Positions 1-5,897 of a stretch of DNA of 13,855 nucleotides are shown piece after piece; the stretch's first letter is position 1, and each line of letters starts with the position of its first letter. The notes beneath the pieces were generated by a model that was not told the DNA's origin, made no database searches, and was given only the letters and a program-made list of their open reading frames with translations. Source of the DNA: Bacilli bacterium (GTDB lineage Bacteria > Bacillota_I > Bacilli_A > RF39 > UBA660); the NCBI GenBank assembly GCA_900758895.1, contig CAAETG010000128.1:1-13855 (forward strand), in the 5' to 3' direction. The translations under genes were made by a program, and so were the position numbers.

Positions 1-5
1 GTAAA

Positions 6-34
6 TTGTTTGCATATTAAAAATATGTTATATT
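6..34 (+). promoter_or_regulatory. putative sigma-A promoter of the small RNA at 41-113
   Basis: A TTGTTT -35-like box (6-11) is separated by 17 bp from TATATT (29-34), which carries an extended -10 TG at 26-27. The -35 matches consensus at only three of six positions, but the -10 matches five of six and the spacing is ideal. Transcription would begin near 41, just before the first hairpin. The spacer holds an inverted repeat, CATATT-AAA-AATATG (13-27), that could be an operator or simply AT-rich chance. Confidence 0.5.
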
Positions 35-40
35 AAATTT

Positions 41-113
41 GTAAGTGTTATTCACTAAGTGGATAACGCCTGCGATTGCTAAGCGCTATGCCTTTCGGCT
101 AGCGACTTTTTTT
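41..113 (+). ncRNA. putative antisense small RNA (type I antitoxin-like)
   Basis: This is a predicted transcript of about 70 nt with its own promoter just upstream and a terminator at its end. It would fold into two hairpins: 45-55 paired with 59-69 (11 bp, loop TAA) and the terminator stem at 84-104. In the first stem two pairs are G-U on this strand (46/68 and 52/62). On the opposite strand they become A-C mismatches, so this strand is the better-folding one. It is complementary to the last codons and 3' untranslated region of the minus-strand peptide gene at 99-179, a tail-to-tail arrangement like txpA/RatA and bsrG/SR4. An alternative is that the hairpins are merely the terminator of a gene lying left of the window; an open frame could end at the TAA at 34-36. 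Confidence 0.5.
84..113 (+). terminator. Rho-independent terminator of the small RNA
   Basis: CGCTA (84-88) plus GCC (90-92) pairs with GGC (97-99) plus TAGCG (100-104). T89 is bulged and the loop is TTTC (93-96). The unpaired AC at 105-106 leads into seven T residues (107-113). The hairpin spans the stop codon of the convergent peptide gene. Confidence 0.7.
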
Positions 114-179
114 ATATTCATCTCTAATAATAGAAACGAGCATAATTATTATAATAAGTAATAATTTCGTATCACTCAC
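99..179 (-). CDS. 26-aa hydrophobic peptide, putative type I toxin
   Basis: A GTG start at 179 is preceded by AGGAGG (193-188) with 8 nt spacing, the best ribosome site in this region. The nearby ATG at 185-183 is followed at once by TAA and is useless. The peptide begins MSDTK, runs through a continuous hydrophobic stretch LLLIIIIMLVSII (residues 6-18) and ends in the charged tail RDEYKKSR before TAG. A short polar N-terminus, one membrane-inserting segment and a basic C-terminus are the plan of small membrane toxins of Gram-positive type I systems (TxpA, BsrG, Fst). The hydrophobic core is shorter than usual for those families and I cannot assign a family. The convergent small RNA overlapping its 3' end supports the toxin reading. 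No clear promoter was found on the minus strand; a palindrome lies upstream at 222-237. Confidence 0.5.
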   Translation of the reverse strand: MSDTKLLLIIIIMLVSIIRDEYKKSR

Positions 180-221
180 TTACATCCCCTCCTACTTTCG
201 TAAAAACCCCCTGAATACTCA

Positions 222-237
222 AGTAGTTTAAACTACT
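222..237. repeat. 16-bp perfect palindrome upstream of the peptide gene
   Basis: AGTAGTTTAAACTACT is its own reverse complement. It lies 43 bp upstream of the peptide start on the minus strand. It could be an operator, or a hairpin in the peptide mRNA leader. Confidence 0.5.
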
Positions 238-267
238 AATAAAAAAGAAAGCAGGCGCTACCACCAG

Positions 268-284
268 TAAATAACGATTATTTA
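268..284. repeat. short inverted repeat TAAATAA-CGA-TTATTTA
   Basis: A perfect 7-bp inverted repeat around CGA, between the XRE terminator and the 16-bp palindrome. It is AT-only in the arms and no U-run follows. It may be a protein-binding site or chance. Confidence 0.25.
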
Positions 285-302
285 TTATGAAATAAGACTC
301 AT

Positions 303-344
303 AAAAAAGCAAGAAAAAGCGTTCGACAAAGTTCGACGCTTTTT
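303..344 (-). terminator. terminator downstream of the XRE regulator
   Basis: AAAAAGCGT (314-322) pairs perfectly with ACGCTTTTT (336-344). On the minus strand the stem ends in T5 and is followed by CTTGCTTTTTT (313-303), a good terminator 25 bp beyond the XRE stop codon. The loop holds part of a direct repeat, GTTCGAC (321-327 and 331-337). The stem also reads as a weaker terminator on the plus strand. Confidence 0.7.
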
Positions 345-368
345 GCCATTTATGTCGAAAAAAAATAT

Positions 369-821
369 CTATTTATCTAGATATTTTGGACTATCAGTTT
401 TACCAAGTAAATAATCAGCAGATACATGATATTTTTTACATAAATCATATAAGAAAGGGGTACCTATCAGACTTTTACCATTTTCATAAATACTCCAAGT
501 AGGTTGGTCAATATGTAAGAATGAAGCCATTTGCTGTTGTGTTAGCTTATTTTCCTTTCTTATTTCCTTTAATCTCTTAGAACAAAGAGAAAGATCATAG
601 GAAGCATTGACAGAAGAGCCAATATTTACAAAACCAAAAATATAATCAATACTTGTATGAAAATAATCGCATATTGTAATTAATCGCTTAAGGGGAATAA
701 TATTATTATTTGATTCCCACATAGCATAGCTACTTCTAGAAACACCTAATATATTTGCCATTTCACTTTGAGACATATTTTTATTTAATCGTAAAGTTTT
801 TATTCTATCCGTACTAAACAT
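369..821 (-). CDS. XRE-family transcriptional regulator with two HTH domains
   Basis: A cytoplasmic DNA-binding protein of 150 aa made of two HTH_XRE domains in tandem. The first (about residues 3-63) has the helix-turn-helix SQSEMANILGVSRSSYAMWE at 17-36. The second (about 82-142) has TQQQMASFLHIDQPTWSIYE at 94-113. Each domain ends in the DYIFG or DYLLG motif usual in XRE repressors. There is no peptidase, cupin or membrane domain. I place the start at the ATG at 821 because AGGTG sits 6 nt upstream. A GTG at 830 would extend it by three residues, but that codon lies inside the ribosome site. A TATAAT occurs on this strand at 873-868 without a good -35. The gene is divergent from the surface-protein operon, so it plausibly controls that operon and itself. 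Confidence 0.85.
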   Translation of the reverse strand: MFSTDRIKTLRLNKNMSQSEMANILGVSRSSYAMWESNNNIIPLKRLITICDYFHTSIDYIFGFVNIGSSVNASYDLSLCSKRLKEIRKENKLTQQQMASFLHIDQPTWSIYENGKSLIGTPFLYDLCKKYHVSADYLLGKTDSPKYLDK

Positions 822-896
822 AATTATCACCTACATAGAATTTTCTCATTAATTAAATTAAATAAAAATTATATGTCAGAAATATCTATATTTTTC

Positions 897-925
897 TTGA
901 CTTTCAGTCTAGCTCAAATTATAAT
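897..925 (+). promoter_or_regulatory. sigma-A promoter of the surface-protein gene
   Basis: TTGACT (897-902), a 17-bp spacer and a perfect TATAAT (920-925). The start point is expected near 932, which leaves a leader of about 84 nt before the ATG at 1016. Confidence 0.85.
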
Positions 926-940
926 TTAACTATAAGCTAG
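909..940. promoter_or_regulatory. operator-like inverted repeat across the promoter
   Basis: CTAGCT (909-914) and AGCTAG (935-940) form an inverted repeat that brackets the -10 box and start point. Inside it the 12-bp palindrome AAATTATAATTT (916-927) covers the -10. This is a natural site for the divergent XRE repressor, but binding is inference only. Confidence 0.4.
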
Positions 941-1000
941 GAAACTCATCATCATTATGATAATTACTTTTGATGAGTTTGAAAATGAAGTACAGCTTAT
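932..1000 (+). promoter_or_regulatory. structured 5' leader of the surface-protein mRNA
   Basis: Two nested perfect stems: ATAAGCT (932-938) with AGCTTAT (994-1000), and AAACTCATCA (942-951) with TGATGAGTTT (971-980). The structure would start at the mRNA 5' end and stop just before the GGAGG at 1004-1008. It may protect the message or tune initiation. No U-run follows, so it is not a terminator, and it fits no riboswitch class I know. Confidence 0.5.
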
Positions 1001-1015
1001 GGTGGAGGAGTTATC

Positions 1016-3313
1016 ATGATCGAGAAGGTATTAGAGAAATTTCAAAATAAGAAAGTATTTGCTCTTTATTTAGTAGGAGTATTATTACTTTCAACAGGAA
1101 TATCTTTTGCTTATTTCTCAGCAAGTAGTAGTGTTACAGGTGAAGGAAGTGTTGCAACAGGAACAACGGCAACGATTGAATCAAAAGGTATTACGGCAAA
1201 TGGTAATATTGAATTTAATAATGTAGATATCTATCCAGGACATACTGCTATTGCCAGTATAGAAGTAATAGGAACTGGTGATAATGAACCATTAATGTAT
1301 AATGTGATTTTTAATGGTACCAATACTTTTAATAGTCCCTTAAACTATACTGTATATAAAAGTGAAAGTAATATCGAAGCAAGTTATACATGTACCAATA
1401 AAAATGATTATATTAGTGGTGGAAAAACTTATTATGAAGAATGTGTAGGGAACAATATTGAAAGTTTAGGATCACCAATTAGTAGTGGGAGAATTAATAA
1501 TAGTTCTGGAAAAACAACTTTAAAAAGTGATGAAATTATGCTTACAATACCAAGCAAATATCAAAAACCTTCTATTAGTATGATAGGTTCAACTGTAAGT
1601 GGAAGTAATAATTGGTATACAAGCGCAAGCATTATCACCAATATTACAACCCAAACAGGTAATTATGAAGCATATTACTGTACAACAACAGATAATTCAT
1701 GTACACCAGATATTCAAGCAAATATAAGTAATAATAGCTTTACAACAACACTATCATCTAATACATCACCTCAAAAAGTATGTGCCAGAGTAGTAGATGA
1801 ATATAATCAAACAACAGAAGGATGTAGCGATGCATATTATATTGATGGCATATTACCAACCAGCAATGTAACAATTGCATCATCAACCGCAGGATCAAAT
1901 AGTTGGTATCAAGCCTTAACATTTAGTGTTAGTGGAAGTGATGCCCATAGTGGAGTATCTTTAGTAAAATATTGTACAACGACAAGTAGTAGTTGTACAC
2001 CAAGTACAACAGTAAATGGAAGTAATACAAATGTAACATTATCATCTAATGCATCAGCACAAAGAATATGTGCACAAGCCGTAGATAATGCTGGAAATAC
2101 AAGTAGTACAACTTGTAGTAGTGCATATAGTGTAGATACAGTAAATCCAACAGTTTCAATTACAAGTACAAGTGTAACTGAAAACAGTATAAGTGTAACC
2201 GTAAGTGGATCAGATGCCCATAGTGGAATCTATCAATACAGATTCAGCAATAATGGAGGAAGTAGTTATACAACAGTAACAACAAGTAATAATAGTTACA
2301 CTTATACATTTACAGGATTAAATAGTGGAACAAGTTATAATATAGCAATCCAATCTGTAGATAGGTCTGGAAGGGTATCTAGTGTGGAAACAAGAAACGT
2401 AATGACAGATAGTCCAAGTGCCAAAGATGTTATATTAGCAAATAGTACTGTTCATACAGGTACACCTGATTTTAGTCAATTAGCGACAACGGATGAAGGT
2501 GTGTATACTGCAATGGATAATTTAGGAACGAGTTATTACTTTAGAGGGGCTGTTACCAATAATTATGTATCCTTTGCAGGATACTACTGGCGAATCATCC
2601 GAATTAATGGCGACGGTTCAATCAGAATTATCTATGATGGAACAAGCGCTCATGCGAATGGAGAATCATCAAGTGATCGTCAAACGGGAACAAGTGCATT
2701 TAATATTTTATGGAATTATAGTTATGGTGTAGGATATACTTATACAACAGCTCAAAGGCCAAGTAGTCAAAATGAAGGAACGACGAGTAACATTAAATAT
2801 GTATTAGATAGTTGGTATCAAACTAATATAGCAGGAAAAGGATTAGATAGTAAAGTAGTAAGTGCACCAGGATTCTGCAATGATAGAGAAGTGGCAAGTG
2901 GATACAGTTGGAGTGCACGACCAAGTAGAGGTTTTTACTATGCAGCATATGAAAGACTATACACAAATAAAACACCAATATTATACTGTAGTAATAATTT
3001 AGATTTGTATACAACAAAAATAGGCTTAATTACCGCCGATGAAGTAGCTATGGCTGGAGGAGTGTACGGAAGTAGTAATATTAGTTATTACCTTTATACT
3101 GGGCAGAACTATTGGACAATGACTCCGGAAACTGTTTCTGCTGGTGGTGGAACTGTTGGTGCTAATGTATCCCTTATATGGTCATCTGGTAGATTTGGCA
3201 TGAGCGATGAAAGGGTGTATAACACTTATGGTGTGCGACCAGTATTAAATCTGTCTGTAGATATCACTCTAACCGGTTCAGGTACTATGACTGACCCATA
3301 TGTTGTAAATTAA
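1016..3313 (+). CDS. large secreted/surface protein, TasA-like N-terminus with Ig-like repeats
   Basis: A 765-aa extracytoplasmic protein. Residues 14-34 form one hydrophobic segment ending AYFSAS, like the SipW-type signal peptides of TasA and camelysin. Residues 35-180 resemble that all-beta domain. Then come Ser/Thr/Asn-rich Ig-like modules at about 182-275 and 278-374, each with a YCTTT-x3-CTP motif and a second Cys pair (likely disulphides), and an Fn3-like module at 376-466. GSDAHSG recurs in adjacent modules. The C-terminal 300 residues, with YYWRIIRINGDGSIRI and GVRPVLNLS, resemble a module shared by surface proteins of gut Firmicutes; I cannot name the family. There is no LPXTG, so it is either released or held by its N-terminus. 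The start follows GGAGG at 7 nt. An adhesin or matrix-fibre role is inferred. Confidence 0.75.
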   Translation: MIEKVLEKFQNKKVFALYLVGVLLLSTGISFAYFSASSSVTGEGSVATGTTATIESKGITANGNIEFNNVDIYPGHTAIASIEVIGTGDNEPLMYNVIFNGTNTFNSPLNYTVYKSESNIEASYTCTNKNDYISGGKTYYEECVGNNIESLGSPISSGRINNSSGKTTLKSDEIMLTIPSKYQKPSISMIGSTVSGSNNWYTSASIITNITTQTGNYEAYYCTTTDNSCTPDIQANISNNSFTTTLSSNTSPQKVCARVVDEYNQTTEGCSDAYYIDGILPTSNVTIASSTAGSNSWYQALTFSVSGSDAHSGVSLVKYCTTTSSSCTPSTTVNGSNTNVTLSSNASAQRICAQAVDNAGNTSSTTCSSAYSVDTVNPTVSITSTSVTENSISVTVSGSDAHSGIYQYRFSNNGGSSYTTVTTSNNSYTYTFTGLNSGTSYNIAIQSVDRSGRVSSVETRNVMTDSPSAKDVILANSTVHTGTPDFSQLATTDEGVYTAMDNLGTSYYFRGAVTNNYVSFAGYYWRIIRINGDGSIRIIYDGTSAHANGESSSDRQTGTSAFNILWNYSYGVGYTYTTAQRPSSQNEGTTSNIKYVLDSWYQTNIAGKGLDSKVVSAPGFCNDREVASGYSWSARPSRGFYYAAYERLYTNKTPILYCSNNLDLYTTKIGLITADEVAMAGGVYGSSNISYYLYTGQNYWTMTPETVSAGGGTVGANVSLIWSSGRFGMSDERVYNTYGVRPVLNLSVDITLTGSGTMTDPYVVN

Positions 3314-3320
3314 TTGTAAA

Positions 3321-3360
3321 ATAGTTGTAAATATTAACCGCTTATTTACAACTATATTTT
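3321..3360 (+). terminator. hairpin between surface protein and SipW-like gene, partial terminator
   Basis: A perfect 13-bp stem (3321-3333 with 3343-3355) with a 9-nt loop, followed by ATTTT. The stem has few GC pairs and the U-run is short, so it may terminate weakly or act as a processing or stability hairpin that lowers expression of the next gene. A TATAAT at 3360-3365 lacks a -35. Confidence 0.5.
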
Positions 3361-3383
3361 ATAATGATAATAGGTGAGTAATC

Positions 3384-3926
3384 ATGAAAGTATTAAAGGT
3401 TATATCTAATATCGTTCAAAAACTAATAGGAATTATTAACATTTTTTTAATCATCATTATTGTTCTAAATCTAATTCATTTAATATTATTAAAAGTTCAA
3501 AATAATGATTATATATCATTTATGGATTATACTTATGTAATTGTAGATGAACCCAATGATTATCTAAATTTCAAAGAAGAAGATTTTGTTTTAATTGATT
3601 TAAAACAATCTGCGATGAAAGAAGAAATGGTATTATTTGAGGAAGATGAAGAAACTAGTATAGGAAAAATAACTGATATTGGTACGGAAGCTGTAAAAAT
3701 AAGAAATGGTGGTATCGAAATAGAAGTGGATAAAGAACTTGTTTTAGGAAAAGTGATCAAAGTAATTCCTACTTTAGGTAGTATGGTAGATATCTTGTTA
3801 CAAACAAAAACCTTATTAATTTCCGCTGTTACTTTAGTTATCACAAGTATCATTCAAACCATATTAAGTAAAGTAAAATTAAAAGAGAAAAAACCAGATT
3901 TTAAAAAATACAATAATCTAGTATAG
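3384..3926 (+). CDS. SipW-like signal peptidase homologue lacking catalytic residues
   Basis: A 180-aa protein with the two-helix topology of SipW: membrane segments at about 14-36 and 143-161, an external domain between them, and a lysine-rich tail. Aligned from memory with Bacillus SipW, the region around VIVDEP (52-57) matches SGSMEP, with the nucleophile Ser replaced by Val54. SIGKITDI (92-99) matches THRIVDI, with the general-base His replaced by Gly94. GKVIKVIPTLG (122-132) matches the segment before the last helix. It should therefore be a non-cleaving S26-family relative. It directly follows a gene whose product has a SipW-type signal peptide, so a chaperone, assembly or anchoring role is inferred. 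AGGTGA lies 6 nt before the ATG. An unrelated two-helix membrane protein remains possible. Confidence 0.6.
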   Translation: MKVLKVISNIVQKLIGIINIFLIIIIVLNLIHLILLKVQNNDYISFMDYTYVIVDEPNDYLNFKEEDFVLIDLKQSAMKEEMVLFEEDEETSIGKITDIGTEAVKIRNGGIEIEVDKELVLGKVIKVIPTLGSMVDILLQTKTLLISAVTLVITSIIQTILSKVKLKEKKPDFKKYNNLV

Positions 3927-3957
3927 ACAAAGAATCATAAACTTTGTCTTTATTTTT
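3925..3957 (+). terminator. Rho-independent terminator after the SipW-like gene
   Basis: AGACAAAG (3925-3932) pairs with CTTTGTCT (3942-3949), with a 9-nt loop, followed by TTATTTTT. The stem overlaps the stop codon. It ends the surface-protein unit before pyk. Confidence 0.8.
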
Positions 3958-3985
3958 GTCAAGTTTTGTAGTAAAATGATATCCT
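3956..3985 (+). promoter_or_regulatory. putative pyk promoter
   Basis: TTGTCA (3956-3961), an 18-bp spacer and TATCCT (3980-3985) with an extended TG at 3977-3978. It overlaps the U-run of the preceding terminator. The -10 is imperfect. Confidence 0.5.
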
Positions 3986-4012
3986 GTACGTTTTAAGGAA
4001 GGGGATTTTTAG

Positions 4013-5419
4013 ATGAAAAAAACAAAAATCATTTGTAGTATTGGACCTGCTACAAACACCAAAGAGGTATTTAGAGAACTCGCTCATGCAGGTATGAATG
4101 TAGCAAGAGTAAACTTTTCTCATGCGAGCGTTGAAGAAAGAGAAACGGTTCGTGATTTAGTTTCATGGATGAATGAAGAAGAAAATTTAAATATTGGTTT
4201 ACTTTATGATACCAAAGGGCCAGAATTTAGAAGCGGTGAAGCTGTAGAAGAAGGAATTAATCTAATAGAAGGTAATACAATTCGTGTTGTAAAAGAAAGT
4301 GTTATAGGTAATGATGAACGTTTTAGTGTTAATCATCCGGAAGCTTTAGATAGTCTAAATATTGGTAGTGTTATTCAACTTGAAAATGGTTTAATGAAAA
4401 TTGAAGTAATTTCTAAAGAGAGTGATGGTGTTACTTGCAAAGTTATAAATGGCGGTATTTTAAAAAGTAGAAAAAGTTTATTTGTTCCCGGCGTAAAACT
4501 TGATATTCCATTTATTAGTGAAATAGATAAAGAAGATATTATCTATGCTTGTAAGAATAACGGTGACTTTTTAGCATTATCATTTGTATCGACAAAAGAA
4601 GATGTGCTAGAAGCAAGAAAGATCATTGATGAGCAAAATAGCCAAATGAAAATTATTGCTAAAATTGAAAGTAAAACGGGAATTGATCATTTAGATGAAA
4701 TTTTAGAAGTTTCGGATGGCGTTATGGTAGCACGTGGTGATTTAGGTGAAGAAGTACCAATTTCTCTTTTACCTGTATATCAAAAACGTATCATTAGAAA
4801 AGCAAGAGAACATGGCAAATTTTGTATTGTCGCAACAGAAATGTTAGAAAGTATGAAGAAAAATGCAAGACCTACTCGTGCCGAAGTTACTGATGTTGCC
4901 AACGCGGTTTTGGATGGAACAGATGCAGTCATGCTAAGTGGCGAAACAACGGTAGGTGCTTATCCAGTAGAAACAGTTAAATATATGGCCAGTATTGCCA
5001 TGGATGCCGAAGAACATAGTGAAAATCACTTTAGCTATTTGGGTAAAATTGGTCGGACAGAGTGTATTGCCAAAGGTGCTGTTGATTTAACCAATTATGT
5101 TGATGTAAAAGCAATTGTTGCCGAAGCCATCAGTGGATATAGCACGCGCATGATTAGTAATTTTAGACCAAAATGTCCAATTTTAGCTACTTGTACAACC
5201 GCAAGTGTTGCTAGAAGTCTAGCCCTTAATTATGGTGTATATACAACACTTGTACCATTAATGGATGACACGGATGAACTTGTAAATTTAGTAAGAGAAA
5301 AAGCAATTGATTATTTCAAACTAGAAAATGGAGATAAAATTATTATTACTGGCGGCTTACCAGCAATCAACAATATCAGATTAACCAACTTTTTAAAAAT
5401 AGAAGAAATTAGTGAATAA
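4013..5419 (+). CDS. pyk: pyruvate kinase
   Basis: Catalyses phosphoenolpyruvate + ADP to pyruvate + ATP, the last step of glycolysis, in the cytoplasm. At 468 aa it has the family signatures in order: KIICSIGPAT (5-14) and ARVNFSH (31-37) at the N-terminus, DTKGPEFR (66-73) opening the B domain, KIESKTG with the catalytic Lys217, MVARGDLG for Mg/K binding, then ATEMLESM and DGTDAVMLSGETT. The length equals the E. coli type I enzyme. The extra C-terminal phosphohistidine-like domain found in Bacillus pyruvate kinases is absent. The ATG follows a purine-rich AAGGAAGGGG stretch. It appears to be monocistronic, with its own promoter; a separate strong promoter starts the next operon. No terminator was seen directly after it. 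Confidence 0.97.
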   Translation: MKKTKIICSIGPATNTKEVFRELAHAGMNVARVNFSHASVEERETVRDLVSWMNEEENLNIGLLYDTKGPEFRSGEAVEEGINLIEGNTIRVVKESVIGNDERFSVNHPEALDSLNIGSVIQLENGLMKIEVISKESDGVTCKVINGGILKSRKSLFVPGVKLDIPFISEIDKEDIIYACKNNGDFLALSFVSTKEDVLEARKIIDEQNSQMKIIAKIESKTGIDHLDEILEVSDGVMVARGDLGEEVPISLLPVYQKRIIRKAREHGKFCIVATEMLESMKKNARPTRAEVTDVANAVLDGTDAVMLSGETTVGAYPVETVKYMASIAMDAEEHSENHFSYLGKIGRTECIAKGAVDLTNYVDVKAIVAEAISGYSTRMISNFRPKCPILATCTTASVARSLALNYGVYTTLVPLMDDTDELVNLVREKAIDYFKLENGDKIIITGGLPAINNIRLTNFLKIEEISE

Positions 5420-5437
5420 AACCCTAATTTCTTTTCA

Positions 5438-5466
5438 TTTACAAGCGAATGACTTAGTGATATAAT
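5438..5466 (+). promoter_or_regulatory. strong sigma-A promoter of the Nudix-NTase operon
   Basis: TTTACA (5438-5443), a 17-bp spacer and a perfect TATAAT (5461-5466) with an extended -10 TG (5458-5459). The expected start is near 5473, giving a very short leader before the GGAGGGG at 5476-5482. Confidence 0.85.
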
Positions 5467-5486
5467 ACGAAAAACGGAGGGGTTCT

Positions 5487-5897
5487 ATGGATTTAGCATT
5501 TATTTATCATAACCACAAAATTAATATTCGTGTCGGTCTTATTTTAACTTATCAAGAAGAAATATTATTTTTAAAAAAGATGGAAAATGACTATTATGTC
5601 TTACCGGGCGGTCATGTAAAATTTGGTGAAAAAATCACAGAAAGTATCCAAAGAGAAATAAAAGAAGAATTGGGTCTAGATATAAATCCCACTTATTTTA
5701 CTTTTTTAGAAAACTTTTATGAAAAAAAGGTGCCCATTCATGAATACTTCTTTATTTTTGAGATGAGTTGTTCTAAAAAGTTAAATATGCCTAAAACAAA
5801 GGAGGGAAAAGAAGAACTCTTTTGGATAAAGAAAGATAAAATAAAAGAACTAAATATCTATCCATTATCTTTAAAAGACCTTCTAATAAAATCATGA
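5487..5897 (+). CDS. Nudix hydrolase (first of two related copies)
   Basis: A 136-aa Nudix-fold protein expected to hydrolyse a nucleoside diphosphate linked to another group, in the cytoplasm; the substrate is unknown. The Nudix box is complete: G42, E48, then R56-E57-I58-x-E60-E61-x-G63-L64, which supplies the metal-binding glutamates. The N-terminal half shares a clear pattern with the second Nudix gene of this operon (MD at the start, NxRV, DYYxL, box at the same residue numbers, then ENF and HE). It is the first gene of the operon, behind a strong promoter and a GGAGGGG site, and its stop overlaps the next start by 4 nt (ATGA), so translation is probably coupled. Confidence 0.9.
   Translation: MDLAFIYHNHKINIRVGLILTYQEEILFLKKMENDYYVLPGGHVKFGEKITESIQREIKEELGLDINPTYFTFLENFYEKKVPIHEYFFIFEMSCSKKLNMPKTKEGKEELFWIKKDKIKELNIYPLSLKDLLIKS

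Noticed and set aside
41..113. Riboswitch or attenuator reading of the two-hairpin element
   Set aside because: No plus-strand gene follows; the next plus-strand gene starts at 1016 with its own promoter, and no known aptamer motif is visible.
369..830. GTG start at 830 for the XRE regulator
   Set aside because: The GTG lies within the AGGTG ribosome site that serves the ATG at 821, so the longer form has no site of its own.
1700..2330. Repeated AGT/ACA-rich stretches as a CRISPR or satellite array
   Set aside because: They are in-frame Ser/Thr codons of Ig-like modules with diverged sequence, without constant repeat and spacer lengths.
2823..3017. 64-codon minus-strand frame within the surface-protein gene
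   Set aside because: Shadow of a repetitive Ser/Tyr-rich coding region on the other strand, without a ribosome site or recognisable domain.
3321..3355. Long perfect inverted repeat as an insertion-sequence end or attachment site
   Set aside because: No second copy, target duplication or transposase is seen; a hairpin between co-directional genes is the simpler reading.
3560..3853. 97-codon minus-strand frame within the SipW-like gene
   Set aside because: Opposite-strand shadow; the plus-strand gene has a start site, topology and family match.
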